Shown here in pieces: positions 20,424-33,948 of a stretch of DNA of 64,000 nt (positions are counted from its first letter, which is position 1; each line of letters begins with the position of its first letter). The DNA lies in assembly GCA_020747015.1 (NCBI GenBank), contig JAGTJM010000031.1, forward strand, positions 1 through 64,000, written 5' to 3'. A program made the position numbers and the translations under genes. The notes beneath the pieces were generated by a model, which ran no database searches, had not been told where the DNA came from, and saw only the letters and a program-made list of their open reading frames with translations. Source of the DNA: Pyrenochaeta sp. MPI-SDFR-AT-0127. Lineage: Eukaryota; Ascomycota; Dothideomycetes; Pleosporales; Cucurbitariaceae.

Positions 20424-23298
20424 ATGCCGCCTACACCACCTTCGACGACATCGTCAAGTGCGGGCCAGTCGCCACCGGACCCGCAGTTCAGAGTTGTGCG
20501 GAAGAGAAACCGCGTTCCTTTGTCTTGCGGGCCCTGTAGACACCGAAAGTAAGCAACCATCTCGCCCAGAACGAGACGAGCAGTCAATGCTGACAGCGCC
20601 AGGCTGAAATGCAATCGCGGCCATCCTTGTGACAATTGCTCCAAGCGCGGAGATACGGCGTCATGTGGGTATGCCACTCCTGGCACGCGCAAGAAGAGCG
20701 CAGCCAGCGCTGGCGCGACCACTTCTCCCGATGACATGCAGAACCGCATTGACCGTCTGGAAGGACTTGTTCTTTCTTTGATGACCAATGGCGCACAGAG
20801 CGCAGGTCCTGCTGCTGCTCAAGCAGCTATTGCGCACAGCCTCAATAGTGCTACCTCTGAGCAGCAGTTTGATCCGACTGCTATGAACAGTAGAATGAGC
20901 ATCGGTGCACCTGATTCAATACCAGAAGAAGATGCAGACGAAGAGAGTGAGATGGAGAATGTCACCAAGTCTATTGGTGTCATGAAGGTGAACAATAATC
21001 AAACCATTTTCGCCTCGGAAGCGCATTGGTACGCCATATTAGGCGAGGTTCGTTCACATACTCTGACTTGTAAAGTAGCTCTGACTGACAACACGCAGCT
21101 CTCTGAAGTTAAGAATTACTTTGCAGAACATAAGAAACAGTACGAGGATCAGCTTAAACGGTACAAGGCAGCTCACAGCGAGGAACGGCCGCCTGGGACT
21201 TCATTCCTAATGGGCGGACAGAAGCCTAGCTCCAGGGCCGACGTCCTCTCTCGATTTCCACCTAAAAACACCGCTGACATCCTTGTTTCGCGTTTCTTTA
21301 ATACATACGATCCAGGTATCCACATTATACATGGCCCAACGTTCCAGAAAGAATATGATCGGCATTGGCTCAATCCAGATGAAACACCCATCATCTGGAT
21401 TGGGCTGGTATATTCTATGATATGCATAGCACTCCAGTCATATACCAGAGCTGGCGATGAACCACCAGAATACCATAATAAATCGTGGACAATGTCAAAA
21501 GAGTATGGTGAGTTGACAGCACAATGCTTGATAATGGCAGACATTACGCAGCCCATTACAGGGATGCTGGAGACTCTCATACTCCATATACATGGCGAAT
21601 ATTCCCGGAGTCGCGATGCAGAAGTAGGCATCCTCATTAGCACGGGCATCATTGTTCGATTGGCGATGCGAATGGGACTACATCGAGATCCGGGACCATA
21701 TCCTGGCATCTCGGTATTTCAGGGGGAGATGCGACGCCGAGTATGGGCTGCTGTGCGATCAATAGATTTACTATTCTCGGCGCAAGCTGGTTTGCCCCCG
21801 ATTGTACGGCCTGGAGACACCAATACGGAAATACCGCGTAACATCTACGATGACGAATTGTTTGAGGATATGAAGACGTTGCCTCCATCAAGGCCAGAAA
21901 GCGAGGCGACACCGACATTGTTCCTGATCAATCGGACACGGCTCATCTACAAACTGGGCGAAGCTGTGGAGCGGATGGATACATTGACTTGCTCGTCGTA
22001 CGATACAATTATGAAGATCGATACAGAGGCGCGGGAGCTGCGCGACAACATCTCGCCACATCTCAAGATGAGGTCAATGGACGAGTCTGCCCGAGATCCG
22101 TCGACTCTGATCATGCAGCGCTTTACACTTGATTTACTCTTCCTCAAGATTGTATGCGTGCTCCATCGCAAGCTTCTTGCTTATGGTCGTGTGCAATCGC
22201 GGTACAGCTATTCGAGGACAGCAGTCATCGACGCTTCCATGACACTACTTCAGCACCAAGCAACATTGCATCGGGAGTGCCAGCCAGGCGGTCGCCTGAG
22301 AAATGTAAAGTGGTTCATCTCATCCCTCACGACAGTTGACTTCTTACTGGCTGCTATGATTGTATTATCGGATGCCTTCCACACAATCAGGGCTGAGCGC
22401 CAGGGTCGTTCCATCCCAGCCGAGCCGTACCTGTCGAGTGCCGACCGCCTCGACGATATGCTTGGAGCGATAGAGACTGCTGTACACATATGGGATGGTC
22501 TGAAAGATCATTCCATGGAGGCATATAAAGCATACACGACCCTCAAAGTTATGTTGGGTGAACTGAAAAAGGATCGGCCACCAAGGCAAGCTCCGAACGG
22601 CTTCCAAGCTGCAGTATCAGCTTTTCCACCAACGGAGCCTATGGATGATGCCAATGTAGCTCCCGAGCACACGGCAGCAATGACCTTGGGCATGCTCAGC
22701 ACAGGTGGCATGACACCAAATTCTGCAAATATGTTTGATCAGCGATATCCTGCATCTATGGCAAGCCTACTCAACGATCCTGTACCTCAACAGTCGTCTG
22801 AGATAGCACCAAACTATAATGGAGCGACAGGCGCACCTCCAGGAGCGGAAAACGCTCAAACTGCCTTCTCCAATCTTTTTGGCGCGAATCTCTTCCAGAA
22901 CCTGGATCTTCCGTCAACTGACAATCTTAACTGGGTATGTATTAGCTCATTCGTCTATACTAGTGCTTGCTGACAATCGAAGGATGCGTGGGATAGCTAC
23001 ATCCAGGGTCCGAATATAGACGTATCGAATAACTTCTTCCCAATGGATTTGAGTGGAATGCCACTGCAACCTGAGCAAGCAAATACATTGCCAAATATCG
23101 ATCCTGCCACAGCCCAACAACAGCCTCAAAGCGCGCGTACTAATGCGTTTGGGCAGAATGTTTTTATGGGTGTGAGTAAAATCCAACGTATTCAATCATT
23201 TGAGGTATAATTGCTGACAAAACTCGAAGGCTGATCCCAAGACGTCTTCTGGAGAAGGGTATGCCCTGGGGTTTATGCTGCCTAAGCGCGACCCATGA
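20424..23298 (+). CDS. Zn2Cys6 transcription factor with fungal_trans domain
   Basis: Four exons (20424-20548, 20603-22934, 22983-23171, 23230-23298) give 904 residues. The first intron splits the zinc cluster. Joined, it is C35-x2-C38-x6-C45-x5-C51-x2-C54-x8-C63, containing SCGPCRHRK and LKCNRGHPCDNCSKRG. It is followed by a dimerisation helix (MQNRIDRLEGLV). The middle region contains ILVSRFFNTYDPGIHIIHGP, GIIVRLAMRMGLHRDP and the FQGEMRRRVWAAVRSIDLL block, typical of the fungal-specific regulatory domain. The C-terminal 200 residues are Pro/Gln/Asn-rich and probably activating. It ends 874 bases before the P450 gene in convergent orientation. No copy of the cluster motif was seen in its promoter, so cluster membership is uncertain. 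Confidence 0.88.
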
Positions 23299-24172
23299 GC
23301 TGTTCTCAATGTAACGATTATGATGACGAGTGTATTCGAAAATCGTATCGGAATTATCAAGGAACTATGTAACCCGGTTTGAAGAAGGTCGTAATGACTA
23401 ATCACCCTGGCGAATGATTGATGAATCAGGGCCCAAAAGTTTATATGGCGGAGTAGATTAGACATCGTAAACCTGACCTCGATATACTGTGAGGAAGAAA
23501 AGACAGAGACTCATAGGTGTTCTGTGGGAAATAAGGAAAGTGGTGGGAAGTTGTTTCCTCATATTTGTGTAAGGCTGTCTGCAGTACGCTTGTCTTCGTA
23601 ATGTAGAGAATACAACCCCTCTCCCTTCACGTTCATTAGATGAGCATTTTCTTTACATGTTTTGCAAATAACCCTTGCATACCGTGCGCAATCGATTGCG
23701 GGATTTTGGCGTGTATTCATTAGATACAAGAAACGCCCTGTGTAGCATCTACACATTCAGCAACGCCGCACCCGCAGTTTTGAGCCCGTGTAAACCGTTG
23801 CCTAGTGAGGAAAAAAGGTTGAAGGAGAAGCGAAAGAAACAGAACACTGTAATGGTCAGTTGCGGGTAGACTTTGGGCTTCCGGCGATCGTGGACCCCTG
23901 CATTCTCCTGCATAAGCGTATGGAGTACTATTGCCTAGTCAGTTATTCTGCATCTCTTGCACGTGAATTACGCAACCGAAAAGCCGCAATATGCCAAGGT
24001 ATTGGGGGTGAGCAGAGAGTCAAGCACCAGTCCAGGAAGTTTATAAATTACACCATGACCAAGTCCTGCTGATCTTAGTGGACTTCAGCAGCACAATAGT
24101 CATGGCAAGAACCGAGATTAGGTTTTCAATACGGACAGCAGAAGTAGCGCTGAATGTAGTAAATCGAGTAAC
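23299..24172. other. Convergent intergenic region
   Basis: This is the 3-prime flank of the Zn2Cys6 gene (plus) and of the P450 (minus). No gene seen. Confidence 0.5.
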
Positions 24173-25817
24173 CTATAATTGCTGCGACACGATCTCTTCT
24201 ATCTGTACGTGTATTTTAGCCTTCATCAAAATCCCAATCTCGATCGCACCTGGCCCCTTTCTCTCAAACAAATCAAGCATACTCTCTGGCAGCTTGAATC
24301 GAAACCGGCTCACCAAAGCGATGAGGACGCAACCCATCACCACTCTCGTGTAGTGTTCTCCCGGACACTTTCTTGTACCTTGACCAAATGTCATTAAAGA
24401 GTAGGGATCGCGTTTTGAATTACTGAACTCCCCTTTGGCATCGCTGGCAGACCACCGTTCCGGACGGAACTCGTTGGCATCTTTACCCCAGAGTTCAGTG
24501 CTGCGGTTAAGACTCCAAACCGGCCACGTAAGAAAAGTGCCTTTTTTGATAGCTTGGTCAAACAACATTGCATCAGAGTTGCACCATCTTCCACGATCTG
24601 CAACTGAAGGGTAGAACCTGATGATCTCGTTCACCGTATCCATTACATACGGCACTTTCCTCATGTCGGCGGGAGTAAAATTGTCAGGAAGGTGCGGAAA
24701 TTGCGCTGCAATCTCGTTGCGCAACTTGTCCTGAATATGTGCATACTTTGGGTGTGCCAATGCGTACATCCCCCATGAGAGCTGGTTGGAAATCATTTCT
24801 ACCGAACCGGCTAGGATCGTCATCGCATGCTGTGCGAGTTTCTCCCTGCCCATGTTGGGAGCGCGGTGGACAAGCCCTTCTAAGATATCGATCCTGTCCT
24901 CATTTTCTTGCTGCTTGTCAATGCTGGCGTCTGTCCTCTGGTGTTGCATCTTCTCTATCTTCTTGCTCAAGCTACCCTCAACCACGCTCTTGATGAGCGA
25001 CATGTCCAGCCCCAGTAGACCTGCTACAAGTTTCACACTTCCTGGATGCCATGATGCAGGGATAAGCTGCATGAGCTTGATGTAGAGCGGAGTATTCTCC
25101 GCTGCCGAAAAGATTACGAGGTATTTCTTGATCATGTCTTGCTCCGGATGTTGCAGTGCCTGAAAGTCAACACTAAACGATGCACGACCTACAGCATCCG
25201 CGCAGACTTCCAGGAAAAAGTTGTTGACCAGAATAACGTTTGTTGCCGCTTTAGATAGTCGTGTAGATAAGACATCAGCGGCTTCTTTTGCTGTTCTCCA
25301 GACTACAGGATACTGCGCCTGAGACCTGACAATATTGTACGCTGCAATCGTATCTCGGCGTTGCCACTGTGTGCAAATGTCAGAGTCTTGACGATTCGTC
25401 TCCAATACTTTGTCCAAGGCCTACTTTGTGAGATTCTCCGTGAGCAGTCACCAACCCACTAACCCCCACTGGCGACTGTAGCGCCGTTATAGAGGGCAAC
25501 TTGTCGAACTTATACGAGTCCCGCAATAGTATTTCTCGGCAGATATCGGGAGTCGTAAGCAGAAGACGTTCTTGGTTCAAGAATCCAAAGTATCGAACTA
25601 GACCATCATTTGGTGTCTTTGCAAACTCTACCAATTCGAAGCTGGTTGGGTCGAAGAACAGCCGTTTCAGAAGGCTTGGTTGCTTGGCGCATGGGATATT
25701 ACGGTATGGACTGAAAATGTAGGGATATATGAAAATGTAGTAGACTGTGTAGAATGCTAAACAACATCCCAATAGTGACAGAAGCATGCTGGCTATTTGG
25801 TGTACCAGCCATGGCAT
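24173..25817 (-). CDS. Cytochrome P450 monooxygenase of the biosynthetic cluster
   Basis: Two exons (25817-25425 and 25366-24173; intron of 58 bases with donor GTAGGC) give 528 residues. An N-terminal membrane anchor (ASMLLSLLGCCLAFYTVYYIF) places it in the ER membrane. Canonical landmarks are present: K-helix ExxR in VNEIIRFYP, the FRPERW segment, and the heme loop FGQGTRKCPG with the thiolate Cys. The I-helix reads AGSVEMISNQLSW, keeping the acidic residue but lacking the conserved oxygen-activating Thr. It is the first gene of the cluster, downstream of the PKS on the same strand, with a CGG-N3-CCG element 78 bases before its ATG. Likely role: hydroxylation of the polyketide or sphingoid-like chain. 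Confidence 0.9.
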
Positions 25818-26387
25818 TTAGTGCAGGACCAGCGATTATGATATCTCCATATGGTTATCCCGTATTTTCGCCGACAATTTGGTTGGTTCGGCGCCCGGAA
25901 CCCGCACATGGGAGAGCAGGGCGGCGGGATCCAGGTTCCCGACCTCGATGGAGCGTGGAACGCGATAGCGTTAGCTCGTGTAGATTGGCTGACGATAGCA
26001 ATTCCTCACAGACTTATGGACTTCAAAGTGCCAGTGGCCTTTGATACGGTGATTTCAATAGGATGTAATACTATGTGCTTCGAGGTGGAGGTTTGCCCAG
26101 CACTAATACCGGAATGATAGTGGACTGAACATGCAAATTTAAGGTCACTCAGCATTTAAATGCACTGCTCGGCTATTGATGGATGTATCTGTAGCCATAA
26201 GAGCCTATGGCGTCCGACAGCTTCGACAAACAGCGTAGTAGCTGTAATCCAACGCCAGCACGCACTCATTCGGTGGTTCGTAGATATACAGTAATGATAT
26301 AGCTTGTCAAATACATTGTCATTATTAAGTCCCTACTAATAACCCAAGCTGTAAGAAGCTCCATTCACCTGTAAAAAATTCAGCATT
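25818..26387. other. Intergenic: P450 promoter and PKS 3-prime end
   Basis: No gene; contains the cluster motif at 25895-25904. GC-rich around 25890-25950. Confidence 0.5.
25895..25904 (-). promoter_or_regulatory. Cluster motif copy in the P450 promoter
   Basis: CCGGAACCCG on the plus strand reads CGGGTTCCGG toward the P450, an inverted CGG/CCG repeat with a 3-base spacer, 78 bases upstream of the ATG. The same ten bases recur before the PKS and between the SDR and oxoamine synthase genes. Confidence 0.65.
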
Positions 26388-29300
26388 CTAGGACGCGTTC
26401 TGCGCAGTCTCCTCAGTAATGAATTTCAACATTTCCTCTGCTGCATGTTGTCCAAGCGCATCAAGAGAACCCATGCCCATCATCACAAGTACAGTAATAT
26501 CGAACCCAAAGACTTGCTTCCACCATGCTCGCAGCTCTAGTGCAACCAAAGAGTCCAGGCCGAGGTCGACCAAAGCCCATGATGTGTTGAGATCCTCCTG
26601 GGGCTTTAGTAACAAATCGAAGAGCTTCTTTCCAATCTCAAGCGCAAAGATTTTGGCTATTTCTGGTGACTTGAGAAGAGCATGGTCCGCCTTGCAGCTT
26701 GCTACAGTTGTTTTTAGGGTATCGTTGGACTGGACGTCGACACCAGCGCTGACGTTGTGGTATGCAGCCATACGGCGATCCCTCTTCCACACTGCTCGAT
26801 TCGCTGGGCTGTTCACCGGTACCGATGAACCAAGACCGAGTACAAAAGTGTTGGCATGAACAAAGTAAGACTTAGCAACGCCAGCTGCCTTTGGTGGCTG
26901 GGAATGAGCCAACATTGCGACTGTCATTGCATCCAGAAGTTCTTGTTCTGTGACGCCCTTGAAACCACTCGTCTTCATCTTACTCATCAGGCCCTTGTTT
27001 TCAGCTATGAATCCAACGTCTTCTACGGCACCGATATCGACAACTGAGGCCGCTAGTCCTAGGGCATTTCGGTAATGGGCGAAGGCGTCCAAGAAGGTAT
27101 TCGCACTAGCATAATTCGACTGCCCAGGCTGACCAATGATGCCCGACAGAGAACTGAAGAGTACCATAAAGTCCAAGTTGGCAGCTACAGACAGAGTAGC
27201 ATTGTGAAGATTCCATGTTCCTTGGACCTTGGGCCTGGTCGCGGCCGACCATTCATCAAACGTCATCTTGGTGAAGTTCTGGTCACGTAGCACCATGGAC
27301 ATCTGGATGACACCCGCCAGGGGATACCCTGCTTCTGCAATCGCCCTCTCGACATCTTCGGGTTTCGTGACGTCTCCTTGAACAAGTTTGACAGTACAGC
27401 CCATGCTTTCGAGTTCATTGACGAACATATCATCCTTGTTGGGAATTTTGCCAGCACTCCGAGAGAGGTATATCAGCTCACGAGCGCCGTTATCAACCAT
27501 CCACGTAGAGATGGCGCGACCAAGACCACCAAGGCCACCGACAAGGAGATATGATGCAGAAGACTTGAAGGCGATTGGCAAAACCCTCTTCGTTGTCTCC
27601 AGTGCCTCTGTTTCATGAGTGTCGTGCGAGATCGAGATAGTGATCTTGCCGATATGCTGGCCCTTTTGCATGTAACGGAAGGCGTCCTGAGTTTGACTTG
27701 CTGGGAACACCTTATTGGGTCGGATTGGAGTCGTGTACCCCTCAACATAATATTTCAATGTGTCAATGATGAGACTGGCGTCTAGATTAGACCTGTACGT
27801 GACGTTTTCAACCCGAGACTTACCTTCTGAGTAGCGTCGGCTTTTTCCAAAGTTGATCGATGTCAACACAGCAGTAGCTCCGATTCGCCAAGAAAGGCTT
27901 CATGTCCAGCTTCGCATCCCCAATCAAGTCTCGTTTACCAATTTCAACGAGCGTACCAAATTCTGCGACAATCGACCAAGTGGCGTGCAGGAGCTCACCG
28001 GCGAGAGAATTCAAGACAATATCAACACCCCGACCTCCAGTTTCGCGCAGGATACCGTCAACAAACGAAGAGTCTCGAGACTGAAAAATGCGATTGTGAG
28101 GGATTCTGAAGTTATCTGTCAAGAACTGCACCTTCTCTTTGTTGCTGACTGTAACGTAGAGGTCTACACCTAACATCTGGCAGATTTGAACAGCTGCAAG
28201 ACCAACACCTCCACACGCGCTGTGGACCAGTGCAGTCTGATGAGAGCGCAGCCATGTGTTAGCGACAATCTATAAAACAGTAGAAGCCGAGTAAGCTTAC
28301 CTGGCCCTTCTCCATACGACCAACATTTATTAGCGAGTGAATCGCTGTTACATACGGCATGAGCATGGACGAGGCGTCACTAAAGCTCAGGTAATCTGGA
28401 ATTCGGATGCAGAAGGTCGTAGGGGTCGTAATGTAGGTGGAGTATGCTTGCTTTTTCAAGCAGAAGACTCGATCGCCAACCTTGAGTTCATCTGGATCCA
28501 CGTCTGATCCAACGCGGGTGATGATTCCAGATGCTTCAAGTCCAAATTGGCGAATAGGAAGCTCAACGATTCCGAGTGCTACCAATATGTCCTGTTTCAT
28601 AGAGCGTCAGTAGATGCACTATTACAAGCTTAAGGAAGACCAACTCGGAAATTCAATCCAGCAGAATGTACCTGCACCTCTACCTCGTTGCTTTTCAGAG
28701 TCTCGCGTGGGCGCCGGGCCCAATGGAGGCTGTTGATTCGCCCAACTGTCGCAACATCAAGAACAGCAGCATCATCCGACTCCGATATCAAGAGCTCATC
28801 GCGAAGTGGAAACGGATAGAAGCGTCCAACATTGACTTCACCATTCCTGATTGTCCACTCATTATCTGGGTCCATAGTCTCCTCAGCTTCGCGTATTCGA
28901 AATCTACCGAGAACTTTCAGGACCTGGGCGATGGATACATGATTACTGAAGTCGTCCACCTCGCAGGTAGCGAATTCAGCGAGCGCCTCAGATCGGATAA
29001 CCCTCGCGAGTCCGATTATTTGGGCATATCTGGGGTCGTTGCATCCATGTTCGCAAAGATGTGTGAGCCAGAGAACTCCTACATCTTTAAGTCTGTGGAG
29101 GAAATCCTTGAAAATATGGAAGCGATGATCTTCCATGTTTTCAAAGAAAGGCTTTTCGGCATCCAATAGTGAGAGAATGTCTTGTCCCGCCGGCGGAGAA
29201 TCGACCAAGCTGCATATTGTGACATCGTAACCATCCATTTCGAGCCCGCTCAAAATTTGCTTCACGATTGTGCCTTGTTCCTCGCAGAGCACAGTGACTT

Positions 29301-32300
29301 TCTTAGTATGACTCTTCGTGGTAGTGATGTTCTTTGCTACTATAACAGTAGAAAAGTTATCCGAGACAATGCCTTCTATTTCATGAAATCCTGCGTCTGT
29401 AAGTTCCAGTTGCCATCGTTCAGAACTTCTGAATGAAGTGTCCATTCGACCATCATCGGCTTCTGACCACCAGCTCGTTAGGGTTCCAAACACAAAATCG
29501 ATCCATATAGGGCGGCTAGATAGCTCTTGCAGAAGCAGACGACCATTGGGCCGTAAGAGCTTCTTTATATTGACTAAACTTTCCTTCAGACTTTTTCTAT
29601 TGTGAAGAATGTTAGTCACAATGATGAGATCATACTGAAGATCCTGGAAACCTTGCTCAAATGGATCTTGGCCAATATCCAGGCTCATGTACTCCATGTT
29701 AGGGAACACCAAGTGTTGATCTTTACCAGAGATATATCCCGGGGAGGTCAGGGTATACTTGGAGCAGAGAATATAACCATCGCTTCGCGTAAGGGCTTCA
29801 ATTATCTCGCTCGCTGATGAGACTTTACCATTTCCGATCTCAAGGATTCGCTGATTAGGTATGGAGTGACCCAGAGTCTTGACAAATTCATTTCTGTCGG
29901 ACCAATTTAGACACTCGTAGAGTTGGGTGAAGTTACCATCTGAGAGAACTTCATCAAGGTTCAACCCGGACAGAATAGACTCCATATTGTTGTAGACTCC
30001 ACTTATTGCCATGGCGGCTGGGGCGACAGGAGTGTTGCACAGTTGCGTCATCATAGCGTTGATTCTTCTCCGAATCTCTTTATCATCAAGAATCCCTGTA
30101 GTCGATGGCATCTGTGACTTGATCCAAGCCATGTACTGCTGTCGACGTGGCAAAGCTATATCTCTTTCCAAAATGTTTTGTTTCGACGACAGCAGGCAAA
30201 GTCTGGCTAGCTCCTCCAGGCGATCAAAGTAGTCAGAACGGCGTGGTGATTTTAAGAGCCGACTGATGTCCATAAATTCAATGTCTGCGTTCCATTCGTA
30301 CCGCGCTGCTGCATGAGTATCGGGAATTTCGGAGGAGAAGACGCCATCTGCAAGTGACATCCTAATGCCTGATGCTTCAACAACTTTCATACCGTCTACA
30401 ACACAGCTACCACTGCCGACAACAGAATGATTACTGGAGATTGTTGCGGTCACGATAGATGTCATGTCTGAAAAGCATCTATACACACTGAATTTCTCCA
30501 TGCTGCTGGGTAGCCAAGTCTTGGTCATTCGAGCATGTCCGTTCACAGCGGCGGCTCCCAATAGTTGTATAGTTGCGTCGAGCACGGTAGGGTGAATATG
30601 GTAGTTAGCCTCATCGCCTTGTCGGCCGTTGATGACACGTCCAATCGCCTGATTTTCTGAATTCGCAGAAGTCTCAATGGTCTCAAGTGTCTGGAAGCAT
30701 TGGCCTAAGTCGAGTCCACCTTTCTGCATATTCTCGTACCACTTCTTGGCGTTGATCTTCCGGGGTAAAGGACCCGGTTCGGGCCCTAACCCCAGGTCAG
30801 ATGTAAGCACACATACTCTGCCGTTACAGTGTTTAGTCCAGACATGCCCGTTGTAGGACGCAACAGTAAATTCCCAGTATGAACTGTTGGTGGAATTTGT
30901 CAAGCGGTGTGGTCGGAAGGAGCTCATTATTTCTGTTGGCTTTCCTTCTGAAAGAACGAGAGCAAGATTAACAGTGATATTTTGAACGCAAAACCCGTCA
31001 CTTATCCCTGTAATCTGCCTTACTGCCTCCCCTGCCAAAGCGATGTAGCCAGCGAAGGGAAAGACGCAATCTTCGCCAATTCTGTGGTCGCGGATCCATG
31101 GCGCATTCGAAATGTGGAACATGTTGCGCCAAACAGGCTCAAGGTCGGTACTCTCGGGCACTTTGACACCTAGAAGGTCGTGATAGGGATATTTGCGATG
31201 ACGCCATTCCCTGCAAACCCGAGGTTCGTACCAATAGCTTTCTTCGTGGTTCCATGGATACCGTGGAAGGTCCGCAAGGCAAGAGCCAGATGGGAACAAC
31301 GCGTGAAGATCAAGATGAACACCGAGCGAGTAAAGCTTCCCTATGGCAGTCAGAAAGGATGTCATGCAGTCTTGGCCTCGGTTCATGGCCGCCACATATG
31401 GCGCAGGTGAGGAGACCTCCGTTAAGGTTTGTCTCACTGGCCCAGCCAGCGCTGAGTGGGGCCCGACTTCGAGCCAGACAGCAGTTTTTCCGATCTCATG
31501 TTTTGCGATCGCAGTAATCGCTTCTTTAAAGCGAACTGGCGACTCTAAGTTGCTCCTCCAGTACTGTGCACCAACAGTTTGCCCTTCACTCAGGTGATCA
31601 CCTGTCACACTGGAAAAGAATGGAATCGACGGCTCTTTACCTGCCACCGACTCACTAATCATAGAGATATAGTTCTCTCCGATCTCAGCCATGTGGTAGG
31701 AATGATAGGCCTTGTCCACCTTTAACAATCGCGCCATTACATCAGGTCGTGACTCATGCAGACCTGCGACAACAGCTTGAACCGCCGGGGTATCGCCTGA
31801 GATTGTTACACTCCTCGGAGAGTTATGACATGCCAGTGTGACATTCGGGATCAAATATTTCTCTGTGTCTTCCCAACTCATCCCAATGGCCGCCATGGAA
31901 CCTGGTCTCTTTTGCATTGTGGTCACTGCCCCTCGATGATGGGCTGCGATGATGGCTTCTTGAGCCGTGAGAGCCCCAGAAGCGTAAGCAGCGGCAATTT
32001 CGCCACTAGAATGGCCCACAACGGCGTCCGGAATGACACCTGCGATCTTTAGGGCGTCAAACAGCCCGATTTGTACAGCAGTGCAGAGTGGCTGAGAAAG
32101 CTCAGCCAGCGAGATGCGACTCTTCTTGGCAGGCTTTTGTAGCTCTTCCTCCACAGAATATGATGGCTTGTTACCGCTTATGTCTTGCAAACATCTGTCG
32201 AGATATTGTATGGTTGCCTTGAAAGTGGGATTGGACTGCATCAGCTCTCGACCCATCTGAGGCCATTGTGCGCCTTGACCGGTGAAGACCATAATGAGGT

Positions 32301-33948
32301 TCGGCTTCTTAGGGGATTTCATATGCGCAGGTGCAGAAACATTCTCAAGGGTACCATTCTTGAAAATGGCGAATGCCCGGTGGGGCAAGTGTTCTCTTTT
32401 TATGGCAAGGGTGTAAGCTAGATCACGAACTTTGTCGGTGTTCTTTCCGACCCATTCGCGATAGTTTTCGATCATTCTTGTGAGTGAGTTAGCGGAATTT
32501 GCCGTGTATAGAAGAAGCTGAGAGAAGTCTGGGGTTTCGTGGAAGACAGTCGATGCCTTATAAGTAGCAGCAGACTCCATAATGACATGAGCGTTGGCGC
32601 CACCGACACCAAAGGAGTTCAGACTGACACGCTCAAGTCGATCCTGAGGCCACTCCATCGGCTCAAGCGGAACTACGAGTTTGGCCTCCTTAAACGGAAT
32701 ATTTGGATTTGGCGTCTCAAATCGAATATTCGGCGGGATAGTGCGATTTTCGAGTGCCTTTACCATCTTGATAAGTGACACCAACCCGGAAGCGCCCTCA
32801 GTGTGCGCAAGGTTAGGTTTTACCGAACCAATATAAACACCCTTTTCTCCAAAGACACGCGCGACAGCTTTCGCCTCGATTGGATCACCAGTCGGCGTCC
32901 CGGTACCATGGCATTCCACCATGGCTGTTTCTGAGAAGTCGGTGATGCTGGCCAACTGATATGCTCGTCGTATAAGTGCCTCTTGTGCATCTGTGCTTGG
33001 CTGCGACAGTCCAGGGGTCTTTCCGTCGACATTGTGAGAAGTTGCCCTGATGACAGCTCGGACAGGATTACCATCTCGAATAGCATCAGCTAGTGGCTTA
33101 ACATAGATTGCAGTGACAGCTTCGCCCCGAGCATACCCATTGGCTTCTGCAGAGAAAGACTTGCAAGCGCCATCCTTAGACAAGATACCCTGTTCCGTCA
33201 TCGCAGCGGTCATGCTTGGTCCAAGAATTATGTTAACCCCCCCAACGAGGGCTCCTTCGCAATCACCCCTGGCGATAGCCGCACATGCTTCGTTCAGGGA
33301 CACTAGTGCGGCAGAGCAACCTGTGCGGATAGTCATACTGCATACGTTCAGATTTTGACAAATTTGTGGGCTTTTCCAAACCTACCTCGGTCCTTTGATG
33401 TCGAACTCATAAGACAGACGATTTGAGATAACAAAATCCCCAGTCCCAACAATGCGGTGCATACCCCATTGCTGAGGCTCCTTGGCGAACATCTCTATCC
33501 AGTCCTCGCCGAAGTTGCCGATATAACAGCCAATGGTCTTGCCTCTCCAATTGGTCAGACCTGCGTCTTCAAAACATTCTCTTGCCACTTCCAGCATTAA
33601 TCGCTGTTGCGGATCAGCTCTTTCTACCTCTGTTCGAGGTAAAGAGAAGAATGAGGTATCTAATGCTCCCAAATCGACACTCTCGTCTAAGAAACACCCG
33701 TACTCGGTTGAGATAGTCCCAGGCTTAGAAATAGCAGAATAGTATGATGAGATGTTGTATCGGCTTTCTGGCACACGTCCCCGGGCATCTTTCTTGGCAA
33801 GAACAAACTCCCAGAGATCCTGAGGCGAGGTTAAGCCGCCCGGCAGCCGGCATGCCATACCACATATTGCGATGGGTATTGGAACGTCGGGCTTGTCTTT
33901 GTGGACCTCATTAGTTGGTTGGCCACGGGTGTCATCGCTGTTGGGCAT
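26388..33948 (-). CDS. Highly reducing type I polyketide synthase, KS-AT-DH-MT-ER-KR-ACP
   Basis: Five exons on the minus strand, with introns at 33385-33338, 28644-28592, 28300-28237 and 27823-27775 (48-64 bases), give 2448 residues. Domain order: KS (about 20-450; Cys195 in RTGCSAAL, HGTGTPTGDP, NLAHTEGAS); AT (about 540-860; GHSSGE); DH (about 930-1210; DHRIGEDCVFPFAGY and HPTVLDA); MT-like (about 1370-1500; LEIGNGK then LIIVTNILHN); ER (GLEASGI, SACGGVGLA); KR (VGGLGGLGRA, Tyr in SNYASAN); ACP (LGLDSLVALE with the phosphopantetheine Ser). There is no thioesterase or reductive release domain, as in PKSs whose chain is off-loaded by an alpha-oxoamine synthase, and such a gene lies nearby. 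The glycine-rich SAM motif of MT is degenerate. For the last intron an alternative acceptor at 27793 would leave only 31 bases. The domain content fits a largely reduced linear chain. Confidence 0.93.

Noticed and set aside
20162..20539. 125-codon plus-strand frame
   Set aside because: It overlaps the first exon of the Zn2Cys6 gene in another frame. The zinc-cluster frame (20424-20548) explains the sequence and continues across an intron.
20424..23298. This Zn2Cys6 gene as the cluster regulator
   Set aside because: It adjoins the cluster, but I saw no CGG-N3-CCG element in its promoter and a second regulator sits inside the cluster. Membership is left open rather than asserted.
27793..27823. 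31-base intron in the PKS ER region
   Set aside because: It keeps the frame but is shorter than all other introns here. The acceptor at 27775 gives 49 bases and also keeps the frame, so the longer intron was preferred.
28666..33358. Several 60-167 codon plus-strand frames opposite the PKS
   Set aside because: They are antisense shadows of the continuous PKS coding sequence and contain no domains.
33336..33382. Apparent break of the PKS inside the KS domain
   Set aside because: It is a normal 48-base intron with a GTAGGT donor and GCAG acceptor. The KS reads through correctly, so the PKS is not a pseudogene.
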